Below are positions 33,528-41,657 of a stretch of 64,000 nt of DNA, in pieces (positions within the stretch are counted from its first letter, which is position 1; every line of letters begins with the position of its first letter). The notes beneath the pieces were generated by a model that worked only from the letters and a program-made list of their open reading frames with translations, ran no database searches and was not told the DNA's origin. This stretch comes from Leptolinea sp964446955 (GTDB lineage Bacteria > Chloroflexota > Anaerolineae > Anaerolineales > Anaerolineaceae), in NCBI GenBank assembly GCA_964446955.1, contig CAYUQJ010000004.1, forward strand, positions 124,001 through 188,000, given 5' to 3'. Made by a program: the position numbers and the translations under genes.

Positions 33528-34009
33528 CTCTTCCTATAACTGCTGATCTATGGTTGGCTGTCGGCGGGTTAAGGGATGAGGATATCCCCCACCGCTGGGT
33601 ACTTGGACCACGCGGTGGCCTGCACTGTGCTGACTGCCTGGAACTGGCCGGAGAGGTGCGCACTCTGGGCGAGTGGATGAATACCATCATGCCGGGTTCG
33701 GGCAGTCTGCACTGCGGCAGCGGATGCCGCTGCCGGCTGGAACCGACCATCAGCCGTCCGACTGAATACGCCATCCTCCTGCCGTACCAGCCGGGTGACT
33801 GGATCGAACGCCTGCGCCTCATCCGCGATCCTTCCCGCTGCTGGCGGTTCAATTTCAACAGCCTGCGGCAGATAACCCTTCCGGCTGCCGTTCATCCGGG
33901 ACGCAGCCCGTCTGCCAGTTTGCCGCGCGTGGTGGCCGCCGACCGCGTGCCGTGGTGGGACAGTCCGCTGCCCACCCGGCGACACAAACCGGTTCACGGG
34001 GTGGATTGA
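33512..34009 (+). CDS. MuF-like minor head protein with Cys-rich motif
   Basis: The 165-residue protein has the segment GLHCADCLELAGEVRTLGEWMNTIMPGSGSLHCGSGCRCRL, the Cys-containing motif found at the C-terminal end of phage head morphogenesis (MuF/SPP1 gp7-like) proteins, probably binding zinc. The rest shows no motif I can name. GGAGG lies 8 nt before the ATG at 33512. It ends with TGA overlapping the next ATG (TGATG), again a clear use of TGA as stop. A full MuF domain is absent, so it may be a short paralog. Confidence 0.62.
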   Translation: MGFSLTLPITADLWLAVGGLRDEDIPHRWVLGPRGGLHCADCLELAGEVRTLGEWMNTIMPGSGSLHCGSGCRCRLEPTISRPTEYAILLPYQPGDWIERLRLIRDPSRCWRFNFNSLRQITLPAAVHPGRSPSASLPRVVAADRVPWWDSPLPTRRHKPVHGVD

Positions 34010-34515
34010 TGGCAACGCCGGGAATCGACTGTCACATCGCCCTCAGCCACGCGGCTGTGAACGGGGGCGTACCCACCGGGTTCCTGCTGGATGAGAGCAA
34101 GGAATCGGGGCCGGCTGTGTCCATCCAGCGTGAGGCCGTGAAACAGGATAATGGCTCCTACACCGACAGCCAGAAATACTTCTTCACCGTGGTGCTGGGC
34201 GACCACCTCCCCAACCCCGATAACAGCATCCACACGCAATCCGGCGCAGAGATGTATGCCGCTCTGATGGAATACCTCGGACAGCACCGGGATATCGCCC
34301 TGTTGACGGCATCCGGCACATTCAGCGGACTGTACGCCGCCGGGCACTACGCCACCGAGATCCACTACCCCGACATCACTCTGGTGACCGTACAGATGAG
34401 CAGCTCCGGCAGCTCGTTCGATCCGGTGGATATCACCCTGTTCATCCAGTCGTTCTGGGTTGATGGTGAAACCTATGCCGGAGACATGACCTGGTCCAAC
34501 AGTTATTGGAGGTAA
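34009..34515 (+). CDS. Phage-cassette structural protein, unknown
   Basis: The 168-residue protein is beta-strand rich (GVPTGFLLDESKESGPAVSIQREAVKQDNGSYTDSQKYFFTVVLGDHLPNP, YPDITLVTVQMSSSGSSFDPVDITLFIQSFWVDGETY). No family is recognised; position after the minor head protein and before a tail-fibre-like gene suits a neck or tail-completion protein. The start at 34009 is set by TGATG coupling. It ends at TAA, preceded by the GGAGG of the next gene. Confidence 0.6.
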   Translation: MATPGIDCHIALSHAAVNGGVPTGFLLDESKESGPAVSIQREAVKQDNGSYTDSQKYFFTVVLGDHLPNPDNSIHTQSGAEMYAALMEYLGQHRDIALLTASGTFSGLYAAGHYATEIHYPDITLVTVQMSSSGSSFDPVDITLFIQSFWVDGETYAGDMTWSNSYWR

Positions 34516-34518
34516 CGT

Positions 34519-35289
34519 ATGAGCGCACCCGTATACCCGGCTTCCGCCGATGTTTCACCCGGACAGCCGACCGCCAGTTCACAGTACAACAATCTGCGAA
34601 AAGACGCCCTCACCCTGGGAGCCGCGCCAGAAGACGCGCGTACGCTGGGTGAATTCTTTTCGCGTTTCATCAGCGGTGTGCGGCTGGAATACCTGTCCAC
34701 GAACCGGCTGCGCGTACCGTATGTCACCACCAACCCGCCAACGGTGATGATCGGCGGGTACATGTGCCAGGCGGCTGCCAATGTTGACCTGCCGGCCGGC
34801 AGCTTTTCCGGCACAGCCGGCACCTGGTATATCTTCGCGCGGCGCAACCCGGGGTCTCCCACCTTCACCCTTGAGATCAATACCAGCCCGGTGGAAGGCA
34901 CAGACCAGCGCCTGATCGGCCAGTGTTACTGGGACGGCAGCAACGTGAACCCGTCATCGGTGAGCACCTATTCCGCACAGGGGCTGGGGCTGCCGGATTA
35001 CGATTCCGGCTGGTTCGCGGTCGCCTATAACAACACCTACACCAAAGCGCACAACCTGGGGCAGGCGCCCCGGCTGGTGGTATTGATGCACGCCACTTCG
35101 TCCACCCCGAACAACAACGATGAGCTCGTGCTGGTCGGCACAGTGCTTACCAGCTACGGCGTGTCAAACCTGGGCTGGAACGCCACCGACATCATCGCCC
35201 AGGGTGGAACCAACAGCGGCTACGGAACGTGCCTGAGCCTGCGGCGTTATTCCGGCGCCGGATACTGGCGGTTGCAGGCCTGGCGCTGA
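34519..35289 (+). CDS. Putative phage tail appendage or fibre protein
   Basis: The 256-residue protein begins MSAPVYPASADVSPGQPTASSQYNNLRKDALTLG, a leader seen in phage virion appendage proteins, followed by Gly/Ser/Thr/Asn-rich beta sequence (RVPYVTTNPPTVMIGGYMCQAAANVDLPAGSFSGTAGTWYIFARRN) and a C-terminal GYWRLQAWR. No catalytic motif is seen. GGAGG lies 6 nt before the ATG. Composition and place point to an exposed structural protein; receptor binding would be speculation. Confidence 0.6.
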   Translation: MSAPVYPASADVSPGQPTASSQYNNLRKDALTLGAAPEDARTLGEFFSRFISGVRLEYLSTNRLRVPYVTTNPPTVMIGGYMCQAAANVDLPAGSFSGTAGTWYIFARRNPGSPTFTLEINTSPVEGTDQRLIGQCYWDGSNVNPSSVSTYSAQGLGLPDYDSGWFAVAYNNTYTKAHNLGQAPRLVVLMHATSSTPNNNDELVLVGTVLTSYGVSNLGWNATDIIAQGGTNSGYGTCLSLRRYSGAGYWRLQAWR

Positions 35290-35323
35290 TGGGTGGTTAT
35301 TTGAATGGGAAAGGAAGACGAAT

Positions 35324-35719
35324 ATGACGATCGTGATCCGTGACGCGGCGGGAGAGATCAAAACTTTTATGGAAACCGCCGCCGGAATTGTGCTGCAATC
35401 CGGGGAAATGCTGGAAGAGGTGAATGTACCCTTCGGCGTGTACGCCCGGCGGTTGCGCCTGTGCGCGTTGGGACGTTACGGCGAACTGGTCCGTGTGCCG
35501 GTTGGGGATGGGACAATGACCGTGACAGTGGAATGCCCGGGTGAAGCATCCGTCACGCTGGACATCAATGGGTTAGTGGAGGATGTGCCGTTGCTGGATG
35601 GGACCGGCACGCTGACGCTCGGCTGTGACACGCCGGGCACATTCATCATCACCCCCGCGGACCGGGTGAAGTACGGCGCCGTCGGGGAGGCGGTCTGCGT
35701 GGTGGAGATGATGGGATGA
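35324..35719 (+). CDS. Small beta-rich phage-cassette protein, unknown
   Basis: A 131-residue protein with alternating hydrophobic strands (GDGTMTVTVECPGEASVTLDINGLVEDVPLLDGTGTLTLGCDTPGTFIITPADR). The C-terminal 70 residues look like an Ig-like or jelly-roll module. No family recognised. GGAAG precedes the ATG; the stop overlaps the next start by 4 nt (ATGA). Confidence 0.55.
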   Translation: MTIVIRDAAGEIKTFMETAAGIVLQSGEMLEEVNVPFGVYARRLRLCALGRYGELVRVPVGDGTMTVTVECPGEASVTLDINGLVEDVPLLDGTGTLTLGCDTPGTFIITPADRVKYGAVGEAVCVVEMMG

Positions 35720-35922
35720 ACATGGTTAAAGGAAAAGATAAACCACCGGCTGCTGTGGAAAAGATGGACGGCGTGATGCGACTCAAACCGGAGACATCTA
35801 CCCCACAGAGTAAACACGTTTCTGACCTGGCCGCGCTGTCACAGGGCGGGTTGAAAGCCGATGAGCTGGCCGAAATTGTGGGGCGGTTGATGGAACGGGT
35901 GAAGGATCTGGAAGAAGGGTAA
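35716..35922 (+). CDS. Small acidic/basic helical protein at the end of the cassette
   Basis: A 68-residue protein with a Lys-rich start and a helical end (SDLAALSQGGLKADELAEIVGRLMERVKDLEEG). Coupled to the preceding gene by ATGA overlap. No family recognised. It is the last gene before the terminator-like hairpin at 35956. Confidence 0.55.
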   Translation: MNMVKGKDKPPAAVEKMDGVMRLKPETSTPQSKHVSDLAALSQGGLKADELAEIVGRLMERVKDLEEG

Positions 35923-35955
35923 GATATCCCGTGACCATGACAAAAACCCTGTTTA

Positions 35956-35995
35956 AAACCCTAAGGGTCTTGAAGACCCTTAGGGTTTATATTTC
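35956..35995 (+). terminator. Long hairpin closing the phage cassette
   Basis: AAACCCTAAGGGTCT (35956-35970) and AGACCCTTAGGGTTT (35974-35988) form a perfect 15-bp stem with a TGA loop, followed by ATATTTC. It may serve as terminator; it also resembles a dispersed palindromic repeat. The remaining bases to 36219 hold no gene I can support, only a short CCCC/GGGG hairpin, the 12-mer TGTAGGGGCGAA at 36082 and a TATAAT near 36185 that may drive the SPFH gene. Confidence 0.6.
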
Positions 35996-36219
35996 ATCAT
36001 TCCCCACAAATTATTTACCCCCAATCGGGGTCAGGTCGGATTTTCAGGATCAATTTGAACAAGAAGGATTTGGTTTCGGAATGTAGGGGCGAATTTGTTT
36101 GGACATGTTCCACCATCATCTGGCAAGAGAAATCCGCCCGGCGTAAAAATCCATACGCACGAACAAAGGTTTTGTCTTTTATCCGTATAATTGACTAATA
36201 AAATATCACAGGAGAAAAA

Positions 36220-37338
36220 ATGAAACCAGGGGATATGTTTTCAGGCCGGTCGTTAAGACCTTCATTCGCAACCGGGTGGTTAACTGCATTAGTAATCACT
36301 TTTGTAATTTTGTTAATCGCCATGTTTTTACTTAAACCACACTGGTACCTGTTCAAGCGTGTCAACCCCGACCAGGTCGGTATAAAAACCCGTGGCGGGC
36401 AAATCACCGGTGTGGTACCGGCAGGCATGTACAGCGACATCGGTTTATTTGTTAACCTCGATACCTATTCTACGCTGGCTTACCAGTTCTCCACCACCGA
36501 TCCCGAGGTTATCACCCAGGACAATCAGCGTCTGGGCGTTACCGTCTCCGGCTCGGCATTTCGTCCGGCGTATAGCACCAGCGAAGCAGATTTGATCCGG
36601 CAATGGACAAAGTACCGCAATATTTACACTAACGACGCCTCGCTACAGAAAGTGCTGGACGACCTGGCATTTCAGGCGATGAAGGTATGCGTGGGTAATA
36701 AACCCTTCCAAGATTCGGTCATCGGATCTGACCGCGATTCGCTCCGTAAGTGTATTGATGATGAGCTGAACAATCTGACCGAGAATTATGGCATCACAGT
36801 GACCAACCTGACTGTACCGAACGTCGCCCTGTCACCTGAAGTGCAAGCCTTATTGGACGCTATTACCAAGAGCCGTCTGGAAACTGAAAAAGCAGCACAG
36901 GACAAGCTGAAAGCCGACGCGGAAGGGTTAGCCCGCAAAGCACAACAAGAGGCTGACATCCGCGTGGAACAGTCCAAAATACAGGAAGAGACCAAGCAGC
37001 AGACCATCCTGGCGAAATTGAATGAAGAAAAACTGATGGCCCAGCAAAAGGTGATCGAAGCAGAAAAAGCCAACGCGCTGCTGGCTGCCCAGAAGGACCT
37101 GGAGATTAACAAAGCCATGGCCACGGCCGCTGCCGAAAAAGCCAAAGCTGATCTGGCAAAAGACCTGGCAACAGCCAGCATCTTCTCAAATAACCCGGCT
37201 TATTCCAATTATATGATCGCTCTGGCCAATGCTTCTGCCATAAAGGATACAGACAAATTCATCTTTACACCTGAAGGAGTCTTCCCACAACTTGTATTTG
37301 GAAGCAATGGTCTAACACCGGTCGTTCCAATCAAGTAA
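36220..37338 (+). CDS. SPFH/Band 7 (prohibitin-like) membrane protein
   Basis: The 372-residue protein has one membrane segment (about 20-42, TALVITFVILLIAMFLL), an SPFH domain (about 45-215, VNPDQVGIKTRGGQITGVVPAGMY...NLTVPNVALSPEVQALLDAI) and a long Ala/Glu/Lys/Gln coiled coil (about 215-330) as in prohibitins and flotillins. Such proteins form ring or cage scaffolds at the membrane and often guard proteases. CAGGAGA precedes the ATG. Monocistronic, bounded by the phage terminator upstream and its own terminator downstream; a role connected to the prophage is possible but unproven. Confidence 0.88.
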   Translation: MKPGDMFSGRSLRPSFATGWLTALVITFVILLIAMFLLKPHWYLFKRVNPDQVGIKTRGGQITGVVPAGMYSDIGLFVNLDTYSTLAYQFSTTDPEVITQDNQRLGVTVSGSAFRPAYSTSEADLIRQWTKYRNIYTNDASLQKVLDDLAFQAMKVCVGNKPFQDSVIGSDRDSLRKCIDDELNNLTENYGITVTNLTVPNVALSPEVQALLDAITKSRLETEKAAQDKLKADAEGLARKAQQEADIRVEQSKIQEETKQQTILAKLNEEKLMAQQKVIEAEKANALLAAQKDLEINKAMATAAAEKAKADLAKDLATASIFSNNPAYSNYMIALANASAIKDTDKFIFTPEGVFPQLVFGSNGLTPVVPIK

Positions 37339-37383
37339 TTTTTATATGACATAGACTATTCGAGGTGTTTATTTAGCTTTTCT

Positions 37384-37422
37384 GACCCCATAAGAATTTC
37401 TCTTGCGGGGTCTTTATTTTTG
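37384..37422 (+). terminator. Terminator of the SPFH gene
   Basis: GACCCC...GGGGTC with an imperfect inner stem (AAGA/TCTT), then TTTATTTTTG. Confidence 0.75.
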
Positions 37423-37433
37423 TAAAGGGTATA

Positions 37434-38198
37434 TTAAGAACGCACCTCTAGTGTCTTCTTCCCCAGAAACACCCACACCAATGCCAGCGCAACCACCCCG
37501 AAAACTACCCAGGTCGGTACTGCCACAACCGGAATCGCGGCAAATTTGACGGCAATCCCCGCCAGTGCCCACAGGATAACAGCGGTATATGCCGCGTCGC
37601 GCCGGGTGAGAAGCATGGCAAGGGTGATGGCCAGCACCACAACCAGCATGATCACAAGCCATGTCTCTTCGGACAACCCGAACCGATCCCATTTGATAAA
37701 GTCAAGCACAGAGGTCACATTGGCCACCGTCGCGACGGTAATCCAGCCCAGATAGATGCTGAACGGGATACGTACCGCCCAAAATTCGGCCTTTGACACA
37801 GTTCCCCGGCCATTTTTCAGCCCCAGGTAGGTCATGATCAGCGACACCAGCAGGATGAACATGGCGATCAGGGTCAATGGGAATTGCTCGTAATGCCACA
37901 GGAAGATCCAGGAGCTGTTGGCCAACCCGCCCAGTACGATCCACCAACCGGTTGCCCGCAGACGCGGATTGTCCCGCTGTGCCGGAAGCGCCTGGAAAAT
38001 TCCATAAGCGACCAATCCCAGGTAGATCAAACCCCAGATGGAAAACACGTAACCGGCCGGCACAAAGTAAACATCGAATCTGTCTGAGACATCTCCCGTG
38101 GTCAACCCGTTGATCGGCAGCGCGTTGGCCAGGGTATTCACAACCAGCGTAGCCAGAATTGATAGTGCCACAATAACCTGACGAAGAGTATCTTTCAT
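37434..38198 (-). CDS. TspO/MBR-related membrane protein
   Basis: A 254-residue integral membrane protein with about seven hydrophobic segments. The Trp-rich stretch FSIWGLIYLGLVAYGIFQALPAQ and GGLANSSWIFLWHYEQFPLTLIAMFILLVSLIMTYLGL recall the tryptophan-rich sensory TspO family, which bind tetrapyrroles or lipids; the protein is longer than classic TspO (about 160) and belongs to the extended group. Two adjacent ATGs exist (38201 and 38198); the second has better spacing from AGGAGG. The Shine-Dalgarno overlaps the stop of the small upstream gene. Confidence 0.8.
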   Translation of the reverse strand: MKDTLRQVIVALSILATLVVNTLANALPINGLTTGDVSDRFDVYFVPAGYVFSIWGLIYLGLVAYGIFQALPAQRDNPRLRATGWWIVLGGLANSSWIFLWHYEQFPLTLIAMFILLVSLIMTYLGLKNGRGTVSKAEFWAVRIPFSIYLGWITVATVANVTSVLDFIKWDRFGLSEETWLVIMLVVVLAITLAMLLTRRDAAYTAVILWALAGIAVKFAAIPVVAVPTWVVFGVVALALVWVFLGKKTLEVRS

Positions 38199-38208
38199 CA
38201 TTTCCTCC

Positions 38209-38406
38209 TTAACCATCCAAAGGTTCTTCCGGAGTCTCACCATCGTCCGCCCATTCCCCATCGATCATATCGAGCATCACGATATCCTCGATCATCTCAT
38301 CTTCGTTGCGCCACATGACAGGCGGTTGCTTGTTCCCTTTTAAGCGTTCCACCATACTGCCTATAAGAAAAATTATCAGAAATACCGAAGCACAAATTGC
38401 TTCCAT
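38209..38406 (-). CDS. Small membrane protein with acidic tail
   Basis: A 65-residue frame: a hydrophobic N-terminus (AICASVFLIIFLIGSMV), a basic turn (ERLKGNKQ) and a strongly acidic C-terminus (NEDEMIEDIVMLDMIDGEWADDGETPEEPLDG). The TAA stop is inside the AGGAGG region of the next gene, an arrangement typical of coupled genes, which supports it being real. No Shine-Dalgarno of its own. No family recognised; a regulatory or accessory subunit for the TspO-like protein is conceivable. Confidence 0.55.
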   Translation of the reverse strand: MEAICASVFLIIFLIGSMVERLKGNKQPPVMWRNEDEMIEDIVMLDMIDGEWADDGETPEEPLDG

Positions 38407-38433
38407 AATTTAACCGTTCCCAGGATCAAACCG

Positions 38434-39003
38434 TCATACCACCGATTCACGGCCCAGATCATATAGCACCACGCCACTTGCTTCCATGCGGTCCTGTAAT
38501 GCGCCGGAATCGCTTTTATTAAACAAATCCAGCTCCGCGTCTGTGACCGGTACCGCCATGATCCAGGCAACATGCCGTGTGCCAAGATTCAAAGATAAAA
38601 GGTCATTCTCCCAACCGTGGGGCGTGTCGAAGATCAAATGCTTTACACCCAATTCCGGAAAAACCGACTGAAGAGCGTTCTTATACACAGCGCCGGGAAA
38701 AAGCTTGAATTTCAAATGAAAAATATCCTGCACACACGAAGCCAGTACCTCAACATATCTTTCATAACGGCTATCCGCCGCGCTGACGATCTCGGCACCC
38801 AGCGATACATTGTTCGAGATATACCCGATCGGAACGACAGAAAGACCAACTGTGGCATACGAAACAACTCCCCCGTGCGGGCTGTCTTCCGCTTTTACAA
38901 TGTCCACCCGCACACCTTCATGCGCGTCAACCTGGTGACATTCGGACAGTTCTCCAAAGACTTCAGTTAATGATTGCCGGATGATTGGTTTTTCTGTGGT
39001 CAT
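38434..39003 (-). CDS. SUFU (suppressor of fused) domain protein
   Basis: The 189-residue protein matches the bacterial suppressor-of-fused family in length and pattern: VDIVKAEDSPHGGVVSYATVGLSVVPI, GAEIVSAADSRYERYVEVLASCVQDI, and HLIFDTPHGWENDLLSLNLGTRHVAWIMAVPVTDAELDLFNKSDSGALQDRMEASGVVLYDLGRESVV. In bacteria this domain is often found as an immunity protein next to polymorphic toxins, but no toxin gene is beside it here. GGAGAAG precedes the ATG. Confidence 0.8.
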   Translation of the reverse strand: MTTEKPIIRQSLTEVFGELSECHQVDAHEGVRVDIVKAEDSPHGGVVSYATVGLSVVPIGYISNNVSLGAEIVSAADSRYERYVEVLASCVQDIFHLKFKLFPGAVYKNALQSVFPELGVKHLIFDTPHGWENDLLSLNLGTRHVAWIMAVPVTDAELDLFNKSDSGALQDRMEASGVVLYDLGRESVV

Positions 39004-39164
39004 GGAACTTCTCCAATAGGTTTCAGAGACTTTTGTGTTTTGTTATCTTAACCATATCATATTCCCACTTATTTCCCCAACAGTTGTGCGTTTCTTCGTC
39101 AGGTTGGAGGGTTGGTTATCCGTTATGATGGAGGCAGAATCAATAATGGCAAAGGATAAACAAC

Positions 39165-39578
39165 ATGATCATTGTCAGCGCCTGCCTGGCCGGCATGCAC
39201 TGCCGATATGACGGCGGTGAGGTTTCGAATGATGACGTACTCCGCCTGGTAACGGAAGGGAAAGCCATCCCGGTCTGCCCCGAGCAGCTCGGAGGGCTGA
39301 CCACCCCGCGGCTGCCCTGTGAGATCGTCAACGGGCGGGTTATGCGGCAGGATGGTGTCGATGTGACCGCGGAATTTGAACGCGGCGCGAGAGACGCGCT
39401 CTCTCTGGTGCGGCTTGCCGGTACGCGGGAAGCCATTCTAAAAGCAAGAAGTCCATCCTGTGGGGCAGGATTAATCTATGACGGAACTTTTTCCCACACG
39501 GTCACTCCCGGAGACGGAATCTTTGCCGCCCTGTGCCGCGCGGAGGGTATCTCGCTGAGAACAGAAGAAGATTTGTAA
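39165..39578 (+). CDS. DUF523 / TudS-like protein
   Basis: The 137-residue protein has the DUF523 signatures SACLAGMHCRYDGG (C7, C13), VCPEQLGGLTTPRLPCEIV and ARSPSCGAGLIYDGTFS (third Cys). Family members that have been studied bind a [4Fe-4S] cluster through three Cys and desulfurate thiouracil (TudS); the same activity is likely but unproven here. AAGGA lies 9 nt before the ATG. Monocistronic. Confidence 0.85.
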   Translation: MIIVSACLAGMHCRYDGGEVSNDDVLRLVTEGKAIPVCPEQLGGLTTPRLPCEIVNGRVMRQDGVDVTAEFERGARDALSLVRLAGTREAILKARSPSCGAGLIYDGTFSHTVTPGDGIFAALCRAEGISLRTEEDL

Positions 39579-39669
39579 GGCTCGATTACCTTGTTGGCTG
39601 TTCCATGTGAAGGTAGAATATTTCTTATGTTGGATTTCTATTATTTTTTGAAGGCAGCCATCAATATGT

Positions 39670-39703
39670 GCAGAGCGCAGGGGGAACCTGTTAACGCGCC
39701 TGC
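39670..39703 (+). ncRNA. Possible structured RNA element in the 39579-39812 gap
   Basis: GCAG-a-GCGC-AGG-loop-CCT-spacer-GCGC-CTGC can fold into a nested hairpin with an asymmetric internal loop, 40 nt before the terminator at 39744. An AT-rich tract with several possible -10 elements lies upstream. I cannot match it to a known RNA family. Confidence 0.2.
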
Positions 39704-39743
39704 TTATAAATAGAGTTTTTATATCTACTAACTATTAATAACG

Positions 39744-39771
39744 AGCGGGCGATCTAATCGCCCGCTTTTCC
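39744..39771 (+). terminator. Intrinsic terminator upstream of the MFS gene
   Basis: AGCGGGCGAT-CTA-ATCGCCCGCT forms a perfect 10-bp stem followed by TTTCCTTT. It ends 42 nt before the MFS ATG. Either it ends the DUF523 transcript or belongs to a leader. Confidence 0.7.
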
Positions 39772-39812
39772 TTTAATCAATTGAACGGATTGATCGTTCA
39801 CAGGAAAGTACC

Positions 39813-41120
39813 ATGAAATTCAAATATCTATCATCCGGTTGGAAAACCTTTTATCAAATCTGGAGCGGCCAGGTTGTTTCGCTCGTCGGCACGGCCATGA
39901 GCCGTTTCGCGTTGATGATCTGGGCGTATCAGCAGACCGGGTCCGCCACAACCCTCGCTCTGCTGGGTTTCTTTAATTTCGGGGCAATTGTTTTGTGCTC
40001 CTCTTTTACAGGATCAGTCGTTGATCGGTTTAAACGTAAACATGTCATGCTGCTGGCCGATAGCTGTGCGGCCCTGGTTAGCGTGTGCATCCTGCTGCTG
40101 TATTTCAGCGGTGGATTGGAGATCTGGCATTTATATTTACTGCAGGCGCTTTCGGGTATGTTCGAAGCCTTCCAGTACCCGGCCTACCAGGCTTCCATCA
40201 CGCTGCTGGTACCGCGTGATGACCTCACCCGGGCGGCCAGTCTGAACGGGCTGGCGGAATCCAGTTCACGCGTGCTGGCACCCGTGCTGGCTGGTTTGCT
40301 TTTACCTGTGGCCGGTATCCAGTCGATCCTGTTGATCGACCTGGCCACCTTCCTGGTCGCATTTATGACACTCGTTGCGGCAAAAATTCCGCAACCTGCC
40401 GGACCTGCAAGCACAGAAGAAAAGACCATCAGCACCAAAGCCGGTTGGGACTTTATCCTTCTTCGGCCGGGACTGGTAGGTCTGATATTTGTGTTCGCGG
40501 CCATCAATCTGTTCGCCGGACTTACCTACTATTCCATCATCGCGCCCATGATCCTCGCCCGTTCGGGCAACAACACTCTCACCCTGAGCTGGGTGGAAGC
40601 CGCACTGGGGCTGGGTGGAATAGCTGGCGGGGTATTACTGTCCATCTGGGGCGGACCCAGGCAGCGGGTAAAGGGCATGCTGATTGTGACAGGGGTTTCA
40701 TTTTTGTTGGGGGACGGCCTTTTCGCCTTCGGGCGCAGCCTGCCGGTTTGGGTACTGGCCGGATTCATTTCCAATATGTCAGTGCCATTCATCACCGCAC
40801 CCAACCAGTCCATCTGGCAGGCCAAAACACCGCCAGAATTGCAGGGACGGGTCTTTGCACTGCGCGGGATGCTGCAAATGGTCACGATACCCATCGGATA
40901 TCTGGCCGCCGGTCCGCTGGCCGACCATATCTTTGAGCCGGCGATGATGCGCGGAGGAAGCCTTTCACAATCCTTTGGCTGGGTCAGTGGAGTGGGTCCA
41001 GGCGCGGGTATGGGGCTGATGTTTGCCATCACCGCCCTGTGCGGCCTGTTGACGGGAATCATCAGTTACGCGGTTCCTGCCGTCCGGCATGTTGAAAGCG
41101 ATCTGCCAGACAGGATATGA
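39813..41120 (+). CDS. Major facilitator superfamily exporter
   Basis: The 435-residue protein has about 12 hydrophobic segments and the MFS motif between segments 2 and 3 (GSVVDRFKRKHVM). QALSGMFEAFQYPAYQASITLLVPRDDLTRAASLNGLAESSSRVLAPVLAGLL is typical of the EntS/macrolide-efflux group (MFS_3). Substrate cannot be inferred. AGGAAAG precedes the ATG; a terminator lies 42 nt upstream. A stem-loop without T-tract follows at 41127-41160. Confidence 0.9.
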   Translation: MKFKYLSSGWKTFYQIWSGQVVSLVGTAMSRFALMIWAYQQTGSATTLALLGFFNFGAIVLCSSFTGSVVDRFKRKHVMLLADSCAALVSVCILLLYFSGGLEIWHLYLLQALSGMFEAFQYPAYQASITLLVPRDDLTRAASLNGLAESSSRVLAPVLAGLLLPVAGIQSILLIDLATFLVAFMTLVAAKIPQPAGPASTEEKTISTKAGWDFILLRPGLVGLIFVFAAINLFAGLTYYSIIAPMILARSGNNTLTLSWVEAALGLGGIAGGVLLSIWGGPRQRVKGMLIVTGVSFLLGDGLFAFGRSLPVWVLAGFISNMSVPFITAPNQSIWQAKTPPELQGRVFALRGMLQMVTIPIGYLAAGPLADHIFEPAMMRGGSLSQSFGWVSGVGPGAGMGLMFAITALCGLLTGIISYAVPAVRHVESDLPDRI

Positions 41121-41126
41121 AATTTT

Positions 41127-41160
41127 GCCAGCCGGAGACCTGATCGAATCTCCGGCTGGT
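41127..41160. repeat. Stem-loop after the MFS gene
   Basis: GCCAGCCGGAGA and TCTCCGGCTGGT pair over 12 bp (one G-T). No T-tract follows on either strand, so termination is doubtful. Confidence 0.45.
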
Positions 41161-41309
41161 GTTCCTGAAAAGAGGATGTGTTTGTGGATATATTTGACGG
41201 GAAAACTTTTGAATGTTATTTTTGATGTGTGCCTGGTTTTCTTGAAATTTTAAATCCATCAGGGTGCCTGTTCTCAACCGATAAAACCACAGCCTAAAGG
41301 AGTTTTGCT

Positions 41310-41657
41310 ATGTATATGGTTCTATTCGTTATCAATGACCCTTCTCATTTGGAAAAAATCCTGGATTCTCTCTCGAAGGTAGGTGTTGCTGGAGTAACCA
41401 TTATGGAAAGCTCCGGACTGCATCGGCATCAGGTCAAGCATATACCCATGCGGTACAACTTTGGCAGCCATTCCCTCCTTGAGGAGGGAAACACGACAAT
41501 TTTTTCAATCGTATCTGATGAATCCATGGTTAAGGCTTGCATGAAAGCGATCGAAGAGATCGTAGGTGACCTCAACGGCCCAAACACAGGCGTTTTCTCT
41601 GCCTGGCCGCTGACCATGACCAAAGGGATTCCCACTTCGAAAGAGAATGGGGATTGA
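41310..41657 (+). CDS. PII-like signalling protein
   Basis: A 115-residue ferredoxin-fold protein resembling the PII superfamily: strand MYMVLFVINDPSHLEKILDSLSKVGVAGVTIMESSGLH, a central loop region where PII proteins carry the T-loop, then TTIFSIVSDESMVKACMKAIEEIVGDLN. It lacks the classic uridylylated Tyr motif. AAAGGAG lies 8 nt before the ATG. Its end overlaps the exchanger gene by 11 nt, so it probably forms trimers that sense a small ligand and act on that transporter, as other PII-like proteins do with their linked carriers; this is inference. Confidence 0.75.
   Translation: MYMVLFVINDPSHLEKILDSLSKVGVAGVTIMESSGLHRHQVKHIPMRYNFGSHSLLEEGNTTIFSIVSDESMVKACMKAIEEIVGDLNGPNTGVFSAWPLTMTKGIPTSKENGD

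Larger units (their letters stand above)
25329..35922 (+). mobile_element. Compact prophage or phage-derived head/lysis cassette
   Basis: About 10.6 kb of co-directional, tightly packed genes with terminase, portal, prohead protease-capsid fusion, holin-like protein, GH25 lysozyme, adaptor, MuF-like protein and small tail or appendage candidates. Integrase, repressor, replication genes, tape measure and sheath are not seen, and no flanking direct repeats or tRNA target were found. It lies between a minus-strand tadE gene and a plus-strand SPFH gene. Portal and capsid each contain an in-frame TGA. A decayed prophage, a satellite or a gene-transfer-agent-like relic are all possible. Confidence 0.85.

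Noticed and set aside
25329..35922. Complete reassignment of TGA to Trp (code 4) in the phage cassette
   Set aside because: Terminase, small membrane protein and MuF-like genes stop at TGA within TGATG overlaps, and reading through would create very long overlaps with the next genes. Most Trp codons in the cassette are TGG.
36082..36093. 12-mer TGTAGGGGCGAA as a phage attachment site
   Set aside because: Its partner at 31664-31675 is inside the cassette and in inverted orientation, which does not fit a direct-repeat att pair; it looks like a dispersed repeat.
41062..41277. 71-codon minus-strand ORF after the MFS gene
   Set aside because: Overlaps the MFS 3' end and its stem-loop, no ribosome site, no domain.
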